A stretch of DNA of 64,000 nucleotides, taken from the NCBI GenBank assembly GCA_934047225.1, contig OW203988.1:9892229-9956228 (forward strand). Reading direction: 5' to 3'. Shown piece after piece: positions 1 to 11,957 of the stretch (the first letter of the stretch is position 1; every line of letters starts with the position of its first letter). The notes beneath the pieces were generated by a model, which did no database searches, had not been told where the DNA came from, and saw nothing but the letters and a program-made list of their open reading frames with translations. The DNA comes from Ypsolopha sequella. Lineage: Eukaryota; Arthropoda; Insecta; Lepidoptera; Ypsolophidae. Both the position numbers and the translations under genes were made by a program.

Positions 1-421
1 AAATTCTAATTATTTTAAAAAATACGCAGCTCCTTTGGTAGTAAAATAGCAATAACTTTTTTTTCAAAAGTAATACACAGAAATTGCCAGATCATTTGAA
101 AAACAATATTTGATGAGCCGTTATTTAAGACAATTTGCAAAACTAACATAGGACATTTTTTTTCAGGGTGTGGTATCGAACTAACCTAATTACAAAAAAT
201 TGCTCATAAATTGGGTTTTTATTTTTCTTCCTGATGTTACAGCATTTCAAGGTTTATTTTTGACTTTATCAATAGCATGACTATTCAGAAAGCGCAACAA
301 AAATTTTATTCTTAGAATTTAGAACTGGTTAGCTTTGACTCTCAAAAATCTATTCGAATTTATAAAAGTACCATCAACTCGAAGACCATCTACTTTTTGC
401 TGAGGTCATAATTATATCCCT
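1..421. other. AT-rich spacer, nothing recognised
   Basis: No open frame of useful length, no splice-bounded coding stretch and no clear inverted repeat were found here. It ends where the left arm of a large inverted-repeat element begins. Confidence 0.5.
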
Positions 422-2009
422 TTACGCAAAATGAAAAAAACAAAACTCTTTTAGGATTAATTTGTTGTCCCTATGTTTGTCTGTTTGTCCGTTTGTCTAG
501 GCAATTTTTCTGGGTAAAATAAATAAATGCTAATATTTACAGCCCTGTAAAATATACATATTATATCGTTTTTATGGCCTTTTGTTTAACTTTTTCATAC
601 AAATTTTCTCCTTATAAAAATATAGAGATCAACACTTCACATAATATTTTGCATTTGAAAGAAAGCACAGAAAGGAACTGTAGAACAAATAATGTAAAAA
701 ATATAAAACCATATCTTTCTATTCTAAAGGGATTAATAATTTACTGTTTGTTCAATGTGGCGATAGCTTTGTTTATTTTTTTTTTCTTTGTTACAAAGAT
801 AACAAATATTTTCATACAAGGTTTTCCTTAAGGGCTATTTCTCCGAATTTGTAACAAAATATTAAGAAATAATTATAACGGTAAAGTACAACTTTTAGCT
901 AAGACAATTAATTGTTAAAAGTTTGCTATATGCATAAATATATTTTAATAATATTATGGTATCTTCAAAATAATTGGGTTTTCCATAAGCGTGATATCAG
1001 ATTATTTAAGAAATTTACGGCTGGTATCACGACGACGGATAAGCCAATTATTTTATTACTATTGTAATATAATTAAAAATATGTAAATGCATACAGCAGA
1101 CTTTTAACTATAAGTTTTCTTAACTAAAAGTTGTATTTTTACTTATTGAAATTGTATTTCTCATCAATAAGTGCAAGATGACAAGATATTCAAAATAAGT
1201 TAATTAAATTTGTGAAATGGTTTCAGGTCAAAACAGTTTTCCATGAAACGGTAATTGTTTATACTTAGCAAAGTGTGTAAACTTAGTCATCTTAACATGA
1301 ACGACGCCTGTATTTCTCTCTTTTTTATTTCCAGTATAGATAAAAATATACAAACTTGTTAAACTTTGTGTAAAAACGAGGCAATATTGACGATATCCTG
1401 ACAGCTATTATGATGGTGTTTTATCAAATTTTGCTTTTTGGGCTGTAAAGAGACGTAGTTAGATGTCACTAGAATATACTCATGAAAAAAGATATGAAGA
1501 AAATAAGCTGTAGACTTCACATTCAGTTTATACCTATTGTATAAATTTTAAGAAAAATAGAGGGGTAAAGGGACCTCGTAAGGAAAACCTTGCATTTAAC
1601 TATTTGTTATCTTAGTAAAAAATAATTCAAGGAAAAAAATAAACAAAGCTATCGCCAAATTGAACAGTAGATAATTAATCCATTTAGAATAGAACAACAT
1701 GGTTTTCATATTTTTTACATTATTTGTTCAACAATTCCTTTCTGTGTTGACTTTTAAATGCAAAATATTATCTCAAGTGTTCATCCCTACATTTTCATAG
1801 TGAGAAAATTTGTATGAAAAACGTAAAAACCTAAAACGTAATATAAATAAAAACGTCAAAAGTATGTTTTTACAGCTCTATAGAGGGCCGTTTATATTGG
1901 TATTTATTAATTTTACCCAGAAAAAATTGTCTAGACAAACGGACAGACAGACAAACATAGGGATAACAAATTAATCCTAAAAGAGTTTCATTGTTTTCAT
2001 TTTGCGTAA
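422..2009. repeat. Large foldback element with arms of about 430 bp
   Basis: The left arm (about 422-850) reappears reverse-complemented at about 1560-2009. The outer boundary is TTACGCAAAATGAAAA on the left and its complement on the right, and both arms contain a run built on GTTTGTCTGTTTGTCC. The arms differ by scattered substitutions and small indels, so the element is not new. The centre carries two other repeat segments: about 961-1140, which resembles 57945-58160, and about 1158-1555, which resembles 23985-24460. The 85-codon plus-strand open frame at 574-831 lies wholly in the left arm and is not treated as a gene. It is probably a non-autonomous DNA element; the superfamily is not clear because no convincing target duplication is visible. 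Confidence 0.75.
1158..1555. repeat. Dispersed repeat, uninterrupted copy of family at 23985-24460
   Basis: This segment shares long colinear similarity with 23985-24460, including CTCATCAATA, GAAATGGTTTCAGGT and the end TTCACATTCAGTT. Here the sequence GAGGCAATA-TTGACGATAT is continuous, whereas the other copy has a 123-bp insertion at that point. It therefore acts as the empty-site reference. Confidence 0.7.
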
Positions 2010-3753
2010 CAGAACCTGAACATGTACCGACAGGATTATCTACGATCTAATAATTTTGCCATGCACTGTAAATATTTCAAAATAAATTTCTATATTTTAA
2101 ATGCTTGGCGATTTATCCCAAGTAAGTGTACCTATATAATTTGCAAAAAACTTCACTTATTGGACCTGAAATGGTGAGCCAATACTAGAGGGTAATTTCA
2201 CGAAAAGGTCATTGACCTTTGTTACAGATCTCAGTAAGTATAAGTAAATTAATTTGGGTTTCAATAACGATCACAAAATTATTCTTTTAGAGTAACATAT
2301 ATTATTTTCCCGCATAAAAGTATGAATTCATTCCAAATTCATTCAGTTTTGTTGTTATGACTATGGCACGATGTAGCTAAATCACTCATACGCATATTTT
2401 GTTGAGTTTTTAACGGCAGGAATATGATGCTCCTCAAAATATTACTTTATAAAATTAATTTCAATGTGTTTTGAAGTAGTTTTGGGAGATATTTATAGCT
2501 TGCAAAAAAGGGCACAGGTTCCACGTCTTACGGGCGCCAACGCTAGGCGTAGACTGACAATATCTTGCTGCCGCTGACTGCATCAGTGGATTTACGTATT
2601 TTTGGAAAAAGGGGGTGCTTTTTTTGACCCGAATAACGTGGTATTTGGAAAATGAATAGATATCATTCACACTAATTTTATTAAAAAAAAACCCAACAAA
2701 ATCGCGAACACGATACCTGAAACAAAATCGATAAGAAGTGTGCAATAGAGGGTTACAAAAAAATTCATTGACAGTACAAATATGAATCGATTAACGTGGT
2801 TTGTGGAAAATGAATACCTTAAAGTTCAACCAAAAACATGTATTTTTTTTATGGCTATACGTAACCTAATTATTGCAACAAAATCATCCGAAAGCTGACA
2901 TTTTATTTCTGTTTGTATTTTCGTTCCCCTTAAAGGTTTCAGACTATATTATAAGTATGACAGAAAATCTAAAATGGCGGTGCAATGGGCGCGTTCTAAG
3001 ATTGTAAGTTGTCAATGTACCCCTTCTTAGCCAGTATCGAATAAAATGCGCTCCTTTTATCCCGGTTAACGTCGCAATATGCTCCTTTTAGTCTTTTATA
3101 GTTTTTTTTGTTATGCCCATATAACAGGAAACCAGCCCCTTTTAGTTTGTTTTGAACACGGCATACTAAAGGCCCGTTCAAAATCTATCAACTGCCATTG
3201 TTGGTTTGATTTGGACAAATATGTCGATGAGCCCCTTTTTTTCCTGTACCCTTCAACTATTAAATTTGTAGTTAAAAGCTAAACATTTTTCATTTCGGTT
3301 TGTGAGCACTGAAATTGTGACAGAGAGAATGATGGACAAACCAGTAAATTAAGAGTTCTTTCTCTTTTATTTTTAGTAATTACCATAAAAGGAAACCGCT
3401 CGCCAAGACAAATATTTTTGCTGCTAGCATTCTTTAAAGTGCTTTTCCTTGTTTGACAGATATTGCTGGTGGCAGGACCGTGGCTCTCACAGGCGAGGGT
3501 CATTTCAGCACCCAGACAGGCCAGGCTGAGCGTCGCTGACTCACAACCTAGCTATTATCACACCAATATTGATGGTATGCCCAAGTCAGGAGGTTGCAAC
3601 TTGAACTTCATACCAAATTTTTAAACTACAAGAAGCTTAGCCAGGAATTTCGCCGGTTACTGTATCGACGTCGTGAAGCAGTGGAATTTATAGTTCGCGT
3701 TATAGAAGCTACTGTAATTAGCATTATGAATACGTCTCTGCATATATATTATA
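2010..3753. other. Intergenic spacer, no gene recognised
   Basis: Several open frames of 60-95 codons exist on both strands (for example 2461-2745 on the minus strand), but they overlap one another, lack recognisable domains and have no convincing splice context. I see no element boundary. Confidence 0.45.
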
Positions 3754-4372
3754 CAGTGTGTCCCTCGTACAAGTGCACATCCGAAAAGGGGTGAAACTAG
3801 ACCTTATTTTATCAACAAAAAAATGTTTTTTTTTTTGAAAATCTTTTGTTTTATAAATTAAAGTTTAAACATTTTTTTTGCCTACCTGGAGACTATGTAT
3901 AAAACATGTCATAACTTTTGATCTATTGCGAGTAATGCAATGAAATAAAACTGTTATAATCCTTAAGAATAGACGTTGCATACCAAATCAAAAACAAAAC
4001 AGAATCAACTACCATTACCATAAAAATAATATCCTAAAAGGTTATTTCTTTCATTTTTCCGTCTTTTTTTTCAGTAATAGTCAATTTTTTCAAAATATGT
4101 CCCCGTTTTACTATATTTTTATTCCTATTTATCATTGCCTATTCCATTAGCTTTCTAACAAAAAAAAAAAAAAACGTTCTATCATAAATACAATATTTTC
4201 TACGAGCGGTTAACCAAAGGCACTGCGCTCGCGTCCCATACAAAGACACCCAGGTGGAGTATTTTTTCAAATTTAAAAAAAATTCAAGAAAAAAATTTTT
4301 CTTTGTTTTGTCGATATATTTAGATCTAGTTTCACCCACTTTCAGATGTGCACTTGTACGAGGGACACACTG
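3754..4372. mobile_element. TA-flanked inverted-repeat MITE, 619 bp
   Basis: The termini CAGTGTGTCCCTCGTACAAG and their complement face each other, flanked by TA on both sides (3752-3753 and 4373-4374). The inverted similarity continues inward for about 60 bp (GTGCACAT then GGGTGAAACTAGA). The TA target and terminal structure suggest a Tc1/mariner-type non-autonomous element. No transposase frame remains. Confidence 0.8.
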
Positions 4373-4454
4373 TATATAATAAAAAATCAACTCTTTGTTT
4401 AGGTACATTGTTCTTTAGTAGGTACATTTGCCAGATCCCCGAAAATTACTAAGT

Positions 4455-4807
4455 CATTGTAATTTGGGGGGACTGAATAAAACTTATACCACGGGTTGCT
4501 GCGGTCATATGGAGCAAAACGGTCGGGGGCTGCATCATGAGGAGGTAAGAGGTGGTTCTGGGTTGTCATAAAAAATAATCTCGGCTCTTTTAGGCGCTGA
4601 AGGATTTCCGGCTTTATTATATTAATTAATTCGAAATTTATGGTACGTAAAAATTAGAAATAATTCAATTGCGAATTTAGTGATTTCTATATCAGCTCGT
4701 TTGAACGGCCGCCATAGATGACACCTACCTCCTCGTAATGCCTCCAACTGACTTTTTTGCTCCTGCAACCCGTGCTATAGTTTCACTCAGTCTCCCCAAT
4801 TACAATG
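4455..4807. mobile_element. Inverted-repeat MITE upstream of cuticle exon
   Basis: The left end CATTGTAATTTGGGG is matched by the complement of CCCCAATTACAATG at the right, and the similarity runs inward about 100 bp through ACGGGTTGC and GAGGAGGTA with mismatches. It lies about 180 bp upstream of the RR exon at 4985, so it sits in the intron or promoter side of that gene. Confidence 0.65.
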
Positions 4808-4984
4808 CCTGATGAGTCTGACAAATATGTACTACTTAGCTACTTTCTAAGAAAAGTGCCTCTGACGGACATACTTAACGGAATCCTATATAAAATCTTT
4901 TCATTTAAATACTTTCTTTCATAATGCTGTTTTTTTTTACTGTGATTAAAAGCCAGTTATTAAATCCATTTCATTCTGTTCAAG

Positions 4985-5159
4985 GAGTACCAGGCACCTA
5001 CTCCTTCGGGTATGACGTCACAGACGCGACAAACGGTAACCAGCAGTTCAGAACGGAGGAGCGTTACCCAAACGGTACAGTAGTCGGTAGCTACGGCTAT
5101 GTGGATGCGGCCGGCAAACCTTACCGGTTCCGATATGTCGCGGATGAGAGAGGATACAG
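4985..5159 (+). CDS. Cuticular protein exon, complete RR chitin-binding domain
   Basis: This is an internal exon of an insect cuticular protein of the Rebers-Riddiford (RR, chitin-binding type 4) family; these secreted proteins bind chitin in the exoskeleton. The exon starts after the acceptor TTCTGTTCAAG and ends before the donor GGATACAG|GTATTT; it is 175 bp, entered after codon base 1 and left after codon base 2. The frame contains the RR hallmarks in order: YSFGYDV at the N side, an acidic EERYPNG stretch, GSYGYVDAAGKP, and the terminal YVADERGY. Those aromatic residues are the known chitin-contact positions of the family. The frame continues to 5178 only through intron sequence. Its flanking exons are not identified. 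It has the same entry and exit phase as the RR exon ending at 30685, so the two could share gene architecture. It does not fit clean RR-1 or RR-2 consensus; I would call it an atypical RR protein. Confidence 0.82.
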
Positions 5160-5834
5160 GTATTTTACCCTTCCTTAGGCGCACAGCGGCTTTGCAATTA
5201 TAACCCGTAGACAAACTTTCATAAAGTTGAAAATCGCGTGCGCCAAAATGCGCGCGAAACGATTCAGAACGAGTCTAATTAATCTCGACTAAAATTACAA
5301 TATTGCATTTAAGTCCTTTTTCAACTTACATTGGTTAAGGTGGTAAAGCCGTAAACAGAAATGAGCTCAGAATGTTAGATGGCGCCACGCTCTAAGAAAC
5401 TAGAACAAATTAATGATTATACCTGTTATTGTTGCTTTTGGGTATTAATTGAGTTGATATGCGGATAAAGCAATTTATTTCACGACGCTTTGGAGTGATA
5501 ATAAATGTGAAATCCCTTTGCTTTTACTACACTTCCAAATGTTTCATAAATTCATTAGTTGTCAAACTAATACGCACACTAGTAAAGGCAGTTCTGCCAA
5601 TGTGTGAGTTTATTCATTCATAAAAATCAAATCGATACAAAACGTAAAACGTTGCCGCTCCGTATTTTACCGCGGAAGCAGAGCGGCAACGTATTGACTT
5701 TGCAAAACAAGACAAAATATTAGATTATTATACAATTGTTGTCAGCATTGGTATGAAACAAACATTTATCAATATTTAGATTAAAAAAAACAAGATGATT
5801 TATTTATCACATATTCTTCACAGCGGGATTATAT
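5160..5834. other. Presumed intron or spacer, no exon found
   Basis: It follows the donor of the cuticle exon. No acceptor followed by a frame continuing the RR protein was found. The only structured item is the short hairpin at 5649-5692. Confidence 0.4.
5649..5692. repeat. Perfect 12-bp stem hairpin
   Basis: ACGTTGCCGCTC at 5649-5660 is followed after 20 bases by its exact complement at 5681-5692. It is a GC-rich stem in AT-rich DNA. It is probably a terminal remnant or small MITE; no function is implied. Confidence 0.6.
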
Positions 5835-5839
5835 TGAAC

Positions 5840-6052
5840 TAGCTTTTGCCCGCGGCTTCGCCTGCCTTAATTTTTTGTATAGTCGTATCAATAATAATAT
5901 TAATATATCGTCACGACATGAATCCCCGAAGGGGTGTCAGAGGTGTTTCGTGTGCGAACTGTGAAATGCAAGTCACAGTCCACACTCGATACACCCGCGT
6001 TTCACCGACGAATATATTACGTCCCAGTCGTATCAAATCTGTAATTTTTTAG
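5840..6052 (-). repeat. SINE tail fragment (minus orientation)
   Basis: The stretch from CGTCACGACATGAATCCC through the CACAGTTCGCAC region is the reverse complement of the tail of the full SINE at 62351-62615 and of the copy at 42655-42812. The left flank carries TAGCTTTTGCCCGCGGCTTC, a sequence seen reversed at about 23650-23672, so two repeat types abut here. The 68-codon open frame at 5846-6052 is repeat sequence. Confidence 0.7.
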
Positions 6053-7135
6053 TACGTAAACAGCTGACTCTGGTTTGGAGTATTTTTGATACTCATCATA
6101 TCTAATTTGGTCACCATGGAAAGTGTCTTTGGCGAGGCCGAAGTCCGTCGAAGACCGAGCCGCTTTTCTGATCGACACTATTTTTTGTTCTCTGAATTAA
6201 ACCTCTGCTAATGTGTCTTTGATAAGTTTTCAATAACGACATAATTTTTTGTATGGACACTTTTATTTATTTTACTGCAAACTTTCGTGTCGTTTCAAAA
6301 GAAAGGGATTCATAAGCTGATTGTAAAAATGTACTTGGTACAGCACCACTTTATTTCAAGCACTCGTTTCCAAAAAAAAAAAAACGTTCTCCAAACAATA
6401 CTAAGTCCTTCATTCAGGAAACGGCTGAGGAATTTTCGTGTTTGATTTTTTTTTTAAACGAATGGCTGAAATGAAATGTAGAATATGTTTACCATCAGCT
6501 CATGAAGCACTTCCCTTTGATAACGAAAGGTTTCAAAAAAAAAACATTCAAATTTTTTTTAACTAACACTAGTCCGTCTAACTCTAACTTCACAAGGCGT
6601 GATTGGGCTTTATGTCTATTGTTTGCCAATTATTATCGAAAATCGATAACAGAATGGGTTACACTAATTGAAGGGTCTCGAGGAAAAACAACACATGTCA
6701 AGTTTTGCAAATTTACAACAGAGGCAAAAAACATTTTCCATAATACATGTTAGCTTACAGTTTTCATTTTTATATCAAATTTAATGAGTAAATATACAAC
6801 TTGTTCTTCAATATTTACAAAAAATCAATAATTACACCTTGACATAAGTTGTTTTTCCAATACTTGGGAAATTTTCATCTTTATCAAGAAATATGATTAA
6901 CAATGGTATTCAAAAGCTTTTCACATTTTCCAATTATCGAATTATGTGAATGTAAAAATAGAACAAACTAAAAAAAAAAAATATGAAAGGAATAATTGGT
7001 AAGTAAAAACCCAAAGTGAATATTTAATTGTTTTATTTTATATTTTTATATGTCTTTACGATACAGAAAGAAAAAGACAAATGCTAAAATTAAGTTAAGT
7101 CCTGTCAAATAAGTTAAATTTTGTTACACTAATGT
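6053..7135. other. Spacer, no gene recognised
   Basis: AT-rich with several homopolymer A runs. The open frame at 6502-6753 (+) shows no domain I recognise and no splice signals that would make it an exon. Confidence 0.4.
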
Positions 7136-7606
7136 CTATTTGGGCTCCAAGCATTTTTGATTAGCAGGTACTCTCCTTAAAATTATTTCTGGCAAAACGC
7201 ATCTTCTATTAAAGTCACTCAGTTTTGGAATCATGTTTTTAATGAACTCATCATCTTTTTGAATTATTATTACTTTTATAGGGCTGCCAACGTCCACAAA
7301 GCAAATCAGGTAGCACTTGTCTCTCTGAGCCACTTTCAATTGTCCCTGGATCTGAAAAAAAAAGTATTTATCTTAGTACCTATTTATTCACAAATTCATA
7401 GTATTTATTATATTATATTATATATACAGCTAGAGCACATACTTGGTAATAGTAATTATGTTTTTTATTAACGTCCAGGCGGCTGTTACTAAATGTTAGT
7501 GAAAAGTTTTTTTTTGTTTGTGCTACTTCTTCCAGTGTCTTTGACAATCTTGCAACGGAAGAAAAGCATTTTACTTCCACAATGGCGTTTTCACCCTCAA
7601 CAATAC
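7136..7606 (-). pseudogene. YqaJ-type nuclease domain, two spliced exons of a decayed gene
   Basis: Two minus-strand exons join without loss of frame. The first runs 7606-7443 (acceptor TTTTTTGCAG, donor CAA|GTATGT); the second runs 7351-7136 (acceptor TTTTTTTCAG, stop TAG at 7138-7136). The encoded segment has GENAIVEVKC, then HNYYYQ|IQGQL across the splice, then KCYLICFVDVGSPI and PKLSDFNRRCVLPEI. This order (E-x-K, then a YYYQ-x-QGQL motif, then a PEI tail) is that of YqaJ/lambda-exonuclease-like PD-(D/E)XK nucleases as found in insect proteins. The upstream part of the domain, with the conserved Asp, is absent, so the nuclease is incomplete. It lies directly downstream of the Mutator-domain exons and was probably the C-terminal half of the same protein. 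Confidence 0.72.
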
Positions 7607-7655
7607 CTGCAAAAAAAAATATTATATTAAGTTACAACGTAAAGTAAGGCTTTGA

Positions 7656-8759
7656 TGAATATACTGCATGAGATAATAAATATTGCACATGCTGCAGTAT
7701 TTATTTTTTATGCCCAAAAACAAGCATTTTTTTGTTTCCTTTCCAATTATGCAAGCCTGAAAATTAAACAATCTATAGGTAAAGAGCTATAAAGAGATAA
7801 AGACAACAATTCATACATACATACATATAAAACACCAGATTGTTCAAATAGACTTTATCAGAAAACTTTGCTCGCTCGTTCAAGAAATCAGAACTAAAAC
7901 TTATCAAATAACTAAACTTACTATTCCTGAATTGGCATTAAAGTTGTGTCCATAAGACCTCTTTGACCAGCCTCCATCTACATGTACTGTTATAGGTATA
8001 TGGAACTCCATCCGAGCATATGTGCCCTTTTTCAACGGCAATTTGTTTTTCTTTTTTTCCAGCTTCTAGCATTTCTTTATACTAGTGTTCTTCCCATACT
8101 TTTCCCAAATGTAATTCAGTTTTTGCATACTTTTTTTGTGAAATCGTGGGTATATCCATAGCGGCAAGCAAATTGTCACTTTGGGCATAATAACTCCCTC
8201 CGGTTAGAATTCCCCACACAAATGACTGGTTGATTTTCTCGACACCCTCCGTCTTTCCTACATAAATTTGATCACAAGTGTTGCATTTAAATTGGAAAGT
8301 GCTACTCAGTCCATTTCTTTCTTCTCGAACAAACTCCAAGTGGCCACAAGTGCAGTGTTTTTTGGGTTCAGTTTGGATTTTCAAAGACCATTTTAATAAA
8401 TATTGAATATCTACTATACGATAGCCTTGTAAGCCTTCAAGACTAGAAACACCACATGTTTTTTCAATGCTTAATTCGTGCTTCTCCATGTCTGCATCTT
8501 GTGTCCAAATAATATCTACTGGTTCATTGCTGGGTCCAGCTGTCTGTTCATCATGCCTGACGTCCCTGCAAATCTGTGATACCTCACGAGTAGGTGTAAA
8601 AGGACATTTTTTTTTACGAGGCATGTCTGTCAATTTTTGTTTATATGTTCGGATGGCGCGTTTAGGTGTAGGATTAGAAGAACTTCCTTCTGGATGCACT
8701 TCTATGGCAGCATTAGGTTGGTCACAAGAACCCTTCGGCTCATTTGTGCCCCAGGTCGA
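7656..8759 (-). pseudogene. Mutator-like transposase-domain remnant
   Basis: The main exon runs 8759-7922 (acceptor TTTCCTTCCAG before 8759; donor GGAATA|GTAAGT after 7922). It has a basic PRKKK segment, then GYRIVDIQYLL, CTCGHLEF, RNGLSSTFQFKC, CNTC and FVWGILTGG, the N-terminal layout of the Mutator-like domain common in arthropod genomes. The frame hits a TAG at 8084-8082 and later shifts by one base near 8005, after which VHVDGGWSKRSYG and NFNANSG continue the domain. A second exon from 7756 down to about 7656 (acceptor TTTTCAG) gives CIIGKETKKCLFLGIKNKYC, the expected next block, in matching phase. The rest of the domain is missing before the YqaJ exons. It may derive from a transposon or from a multiplied host family. 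The true start exon could not be placed because no upstream frame fits the acceptor at 8759. Confidence 0.72.
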
Positions 8760-10215
8760 CTGGAAGGAAATACAATATTTTTAGAGTAAACATGGTAAGA
8801 TGTTGTATGTCGTGCCCTCTTATCGACACTCTGACTAACATAATTAATTTTCAAAATAGCGATAAAATATTTACCTTTTCTCTTCACCATAGCAACGTTT
8901 CATGGCAGCTCTCGAACGCTTGCTGTTCACTTTGTGCCCGGAATATTCATGCTTGATAACAGCACGCTTCATCGTGGTGGCATTCAAATAACTTTCTTTT
9001 CTCTATTTATAACGAATTGCTGTACTTATCACACTGAATCTCTAAAAATCTATTTCGTTCACGTTTGTTTACGCAGAAAGAAATCAGTTGAGCGTCAGCC
9101 ATTGTTGATTATTGTGTTCAACACAGATCGAGCGCTTCATGCAATGGCGACTGATTAGCGTTGTGAATTCCTGTCAAAAGCTAGCACTTAAAACGCTTGA
9201 CGTGATAAATATGCAATGTTGACATGGCCGCTACCGTTCCGAATCTTCACACAATGTACGGTGACAAATAAAAAAAATACATTCTAAGGAATTATGGTAG
9301 TCGATTTTTGTAATAATAAAATAAGAAATGTTTTTTTTTTTATTGAAGTTAATTTGAAATAATTTTACCTGAGACATTGATTTGTTTTTTATATCGTTAA
9401 TAAATTTAACAATATTGTAAGTTATTATTTTGTGCTACAATCGGAACAAAGTTTTATGAATGAAACGTATTTGTACGACCTATCATGGACTTCTATGTGT
9501 GCGTAAGTCTCACCAATACACACAAAAATCTTGCAAATTTTAACTACTTTTGATTTATTAATGGCGTAATAATTAAACAATATTCGAATAATATTATTGC
9601 ATATGCGGAAACTAGATTTTTTGTTGATTTTTATAGCCATATTTGAGAAGTCTGTTTTGAAGTAATTAGGGCATGTATCCAATTATAAAATCGTATGAAA
9701 TTGTGTTGGTTTTACCACCTTAATAAACAAGATTCTCGTAAAATCATTATCAAGCACATTTCCAGACTTTTGGTTTGGGGGGGGGGGGGAAGGATATTTA
9801 TTCAATGCTGCATACTGGTTTCATTCATCCACTCACTCCGCCTTCGTTAATGTTTCACCATGCTTTTGTCCCAATCATGCCGCCTTTATATTTGTCCGGT
9901 TCCATATATGTTATGTTACCCTAGATTTCGAAGAGGGATATCCCAACTATAAATAAATAATAAAAACACATTTATTGTTCATAAAAACACAAGCATACAA
10001 AAATAAAATAATTACATAAATTAACAATAAATAAAAAGTGAAACATTTTTGTTAAAGTGTAATTCCTGACACCTACGCTGGCTATACAGTGCTATACAGC
10101 CATTTTGCAGGATGTCAGTTATCAGCAATTATAATCAGGGATGTAGACACATATAAAACAATACAATAACATTGTGAACTTATTTAGAAATAATAATCGT
10201 AATTTATGTATCACA
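8760..10215. other. Spacer with a 13-G run, no gene recognised
   Basis: It includes what should be the 5' side of the minus-strand Mutator/YqaJ gene (about 8760-8960); a basic frame ending in an AAAAG|GTAAAT donor at about 8876 is possible but does not phase with the acceptor at 8759. A run of 13 G occurs at 9777-9789. Other open frames (8467-9158 +, 9425-9682 -) look incidental. Confidence 0.4.
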
Positions 10216-10272
10216 GGGTGAGAGAGGGTGTGAGGGAGGGTGTGCGAGGATGTGTGAGAGGGTGTGTGTGTT
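10216..10272 (+). repeat. GT/GA-rich short tandem repeat
   Basis: Degenerate tandem copies of a GAGGGTGT-like unit (GGGTGAGAGAGGGTGTGAGGG and onwards), ending in a GT run. Confidence 0.7.
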
Positions 10273-11271
10273 TTTTTGTAAGGATTTAAGAAAGCGTTAA
10301 TATGTGAGGAAATAAAAGTATGTGAGTAATGAATGAATTAGGAAAGTAGCACTATCTTTATAAGTTTTTCTGTACCTTCGTAGTTGATAGCCATTAGCCA
10401 TAATTTAATTTGTCTAATATATTCTAATATATATTAACTATGCCCCTCTTGGATAAGTGCTTGCTCATTAAGAATATCAACACCGAAGCTTCGCTACTAA
10501 GGATTCTGTTTTTCGACAGAACCGACGGAACCCTTTACGTAACAAGCTTCATTACATTTTTCCAGAGTATCGCGGATCAAGCCCAGTACGCCACCAGCCG
10601 AAACACCCCCCTCCGTACCCCCTTACCAGGGTGAGGTTACATGGACCAGGAAGAAGAAGCCAAGTAACAACATAATGCAGAGCTGGACTTTAGGGAAAGG
10701 TATCCAGCGAAAACAGGCTTCATTCCTTCTGGATAACAGTCTTCAACGGCCTCTTCGTTATTCGTACTCCTAAATATTATCTTATGCTTAACGTAGTTCT
10801 GTGATAAAAATACTAATGGGTCAAATGAAGCCCTCAGTTCAAAGTTACATGAGTTTGCCTTTAAACAATTTTATTTAAAAGTGGTTGTTACATTCTATTG
10901 ACCTAAGAACTGAAGGGAGTACAGTGTAGACCGCATCAAGTAAGACACATTGGACTTTGTACCTATCTTATATTCTTCTCTGTAGGGGCTAATTTCGTAC
11001 TGCAAGTTTATGGCTTGATATGGTCAAACAACTGTTCAAACAAATGAATGTAAATTGAAATTAAAGGTGTCAAAAATTATGAATTTGGTTTGGGTTATTG
11101 AAATCCCTAGTGGGCGACTTATTGTGAGTGACTAGAAAGCTCCAAAACAGCGGCTTATTAATAGTAATAGTAGTAAACGAGAAGCATAATAGTCTGTTTA
11201 CCTTGTTATTTAATAGTTACCTTGCACTTTATATTAAATATTTGGCTAATCATTTATTTATAGTGAGCTGC
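10273..11271. repeat. Spacer containing first copy of an ~80-bp direct repeat
   Basis: A segment at about 10941-11027 (ACATTGGACTTTGTACCTAT ... TACTGCAAGTTTATGGCTTG) recurs at about 11438-11517 with a few changes. The GC-richer patch at 10440-10634 holds an incidental 64-codon frame that I do not recognise. Confidence 0.55.
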
Positions 11272-11422
11272 GGGTCTACCGCGTAATTCTGATTTTCATC
11301 AGCATCAACTTGAGATTGAAATTTGACGTGCGTGCAAAAGAGATGGCATGTTAGGCGGGCGTCGTCGCACGCACGTCAAATTTCAATCTCAAGTTGGAAA
11401 ATCAGAATTACGTGGTAGACCC
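11272..11422. mobile_element. Palindromic MITE, GGGTCTACC family, copy A
   Basis: Begins GGGTCTACCGCGTAATTCTG and ends with the complement of GGGTCTACCACGTAATTCTG; arms extend about 65 bp through CAACTTGAGATTGAAATTTG. It is flanked by GCTGC on both sides (11267-11271 and 11423-11427), a likely 5-bp target duplication. It sits just before the second copy of the direct repeat at 11438. Two relatives lie at 13320 and 13630. Confidence 0.78.
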
Positions 11423-11746
11423 GCTGCATTGTACAAGACACGTTGGACTTTGTACATATCGTATATTCTTCTCTGTAGGGGCTATTTTCGTACTGCAAGT
11501 GTACAGCTTGATGTGGATTCCACTGAACCTTCAATGAAAGTGTTTCGAACAACGAACTAAAATAAAGTTTTATTAGGTAATAATTTGTGATAATAATCAT
11601 AATAGGTATCTGTATTATTTATTGTAATGCAAATAATATGATAGTTGTAAAGTAACTCTAAGTTTCGATACATATGTTCATACCGTAACTTGATTTTGGA
11701 TGAATTAAGTAATTGATTAATTTAGTTAGCTACCTACTAGTTAGAG

Positions 11747-11949
11747 CAAGGATCTTCAACCCACGGCCCTTTTTTTGCGGCCCTCAGAGGCAAAGGAAAT
11801 TTTCATCTATTCTAGAAGACATTTTTAATTCACTTGTTTGGTTTTAAATTTTTGTTGAGGTGGTATGTTTACGTGCGGCAATGTGCGGCCCTTTGACAGA
11901 CCTGGAATAGATTATTGGTCCTCCAGCTAAAAAAGGTTGAAGACCCCTG
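11747..11949. mobile_element. hAT-type MITE with 8-bp AGTTAGAG duplication
   Basis: CAAGGATCTTCAACC at the left and GGTTGAAGACCCCTG at the right form imperfect terminal repeats, and AGTTAGAG is present exactly at 11739-11746 and 11950-11957. An 8-bp target duplication with short termini is characteristic of hAT elements. The element is 203 bp with no coding capacity. Confidence 0.82.
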
Positions 11950-11957
11950 AGTTAGAG

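Noticed and set aside
7136..7606. Prophage or bacterial contamination suggested by the YqaJ domain
   Set aside because: The exons have eukaryotic splice sites in matching phase and lie next to an arthropod Mutator domain in AT-rich insect DNA.
8702..8890. Minus-strand frame starting MVKRKG as the first exon of the Mutator gene
   Set aside because: Its frame across the acceptor at 8759 differs from the Mutator frame and its body is intron sequence.
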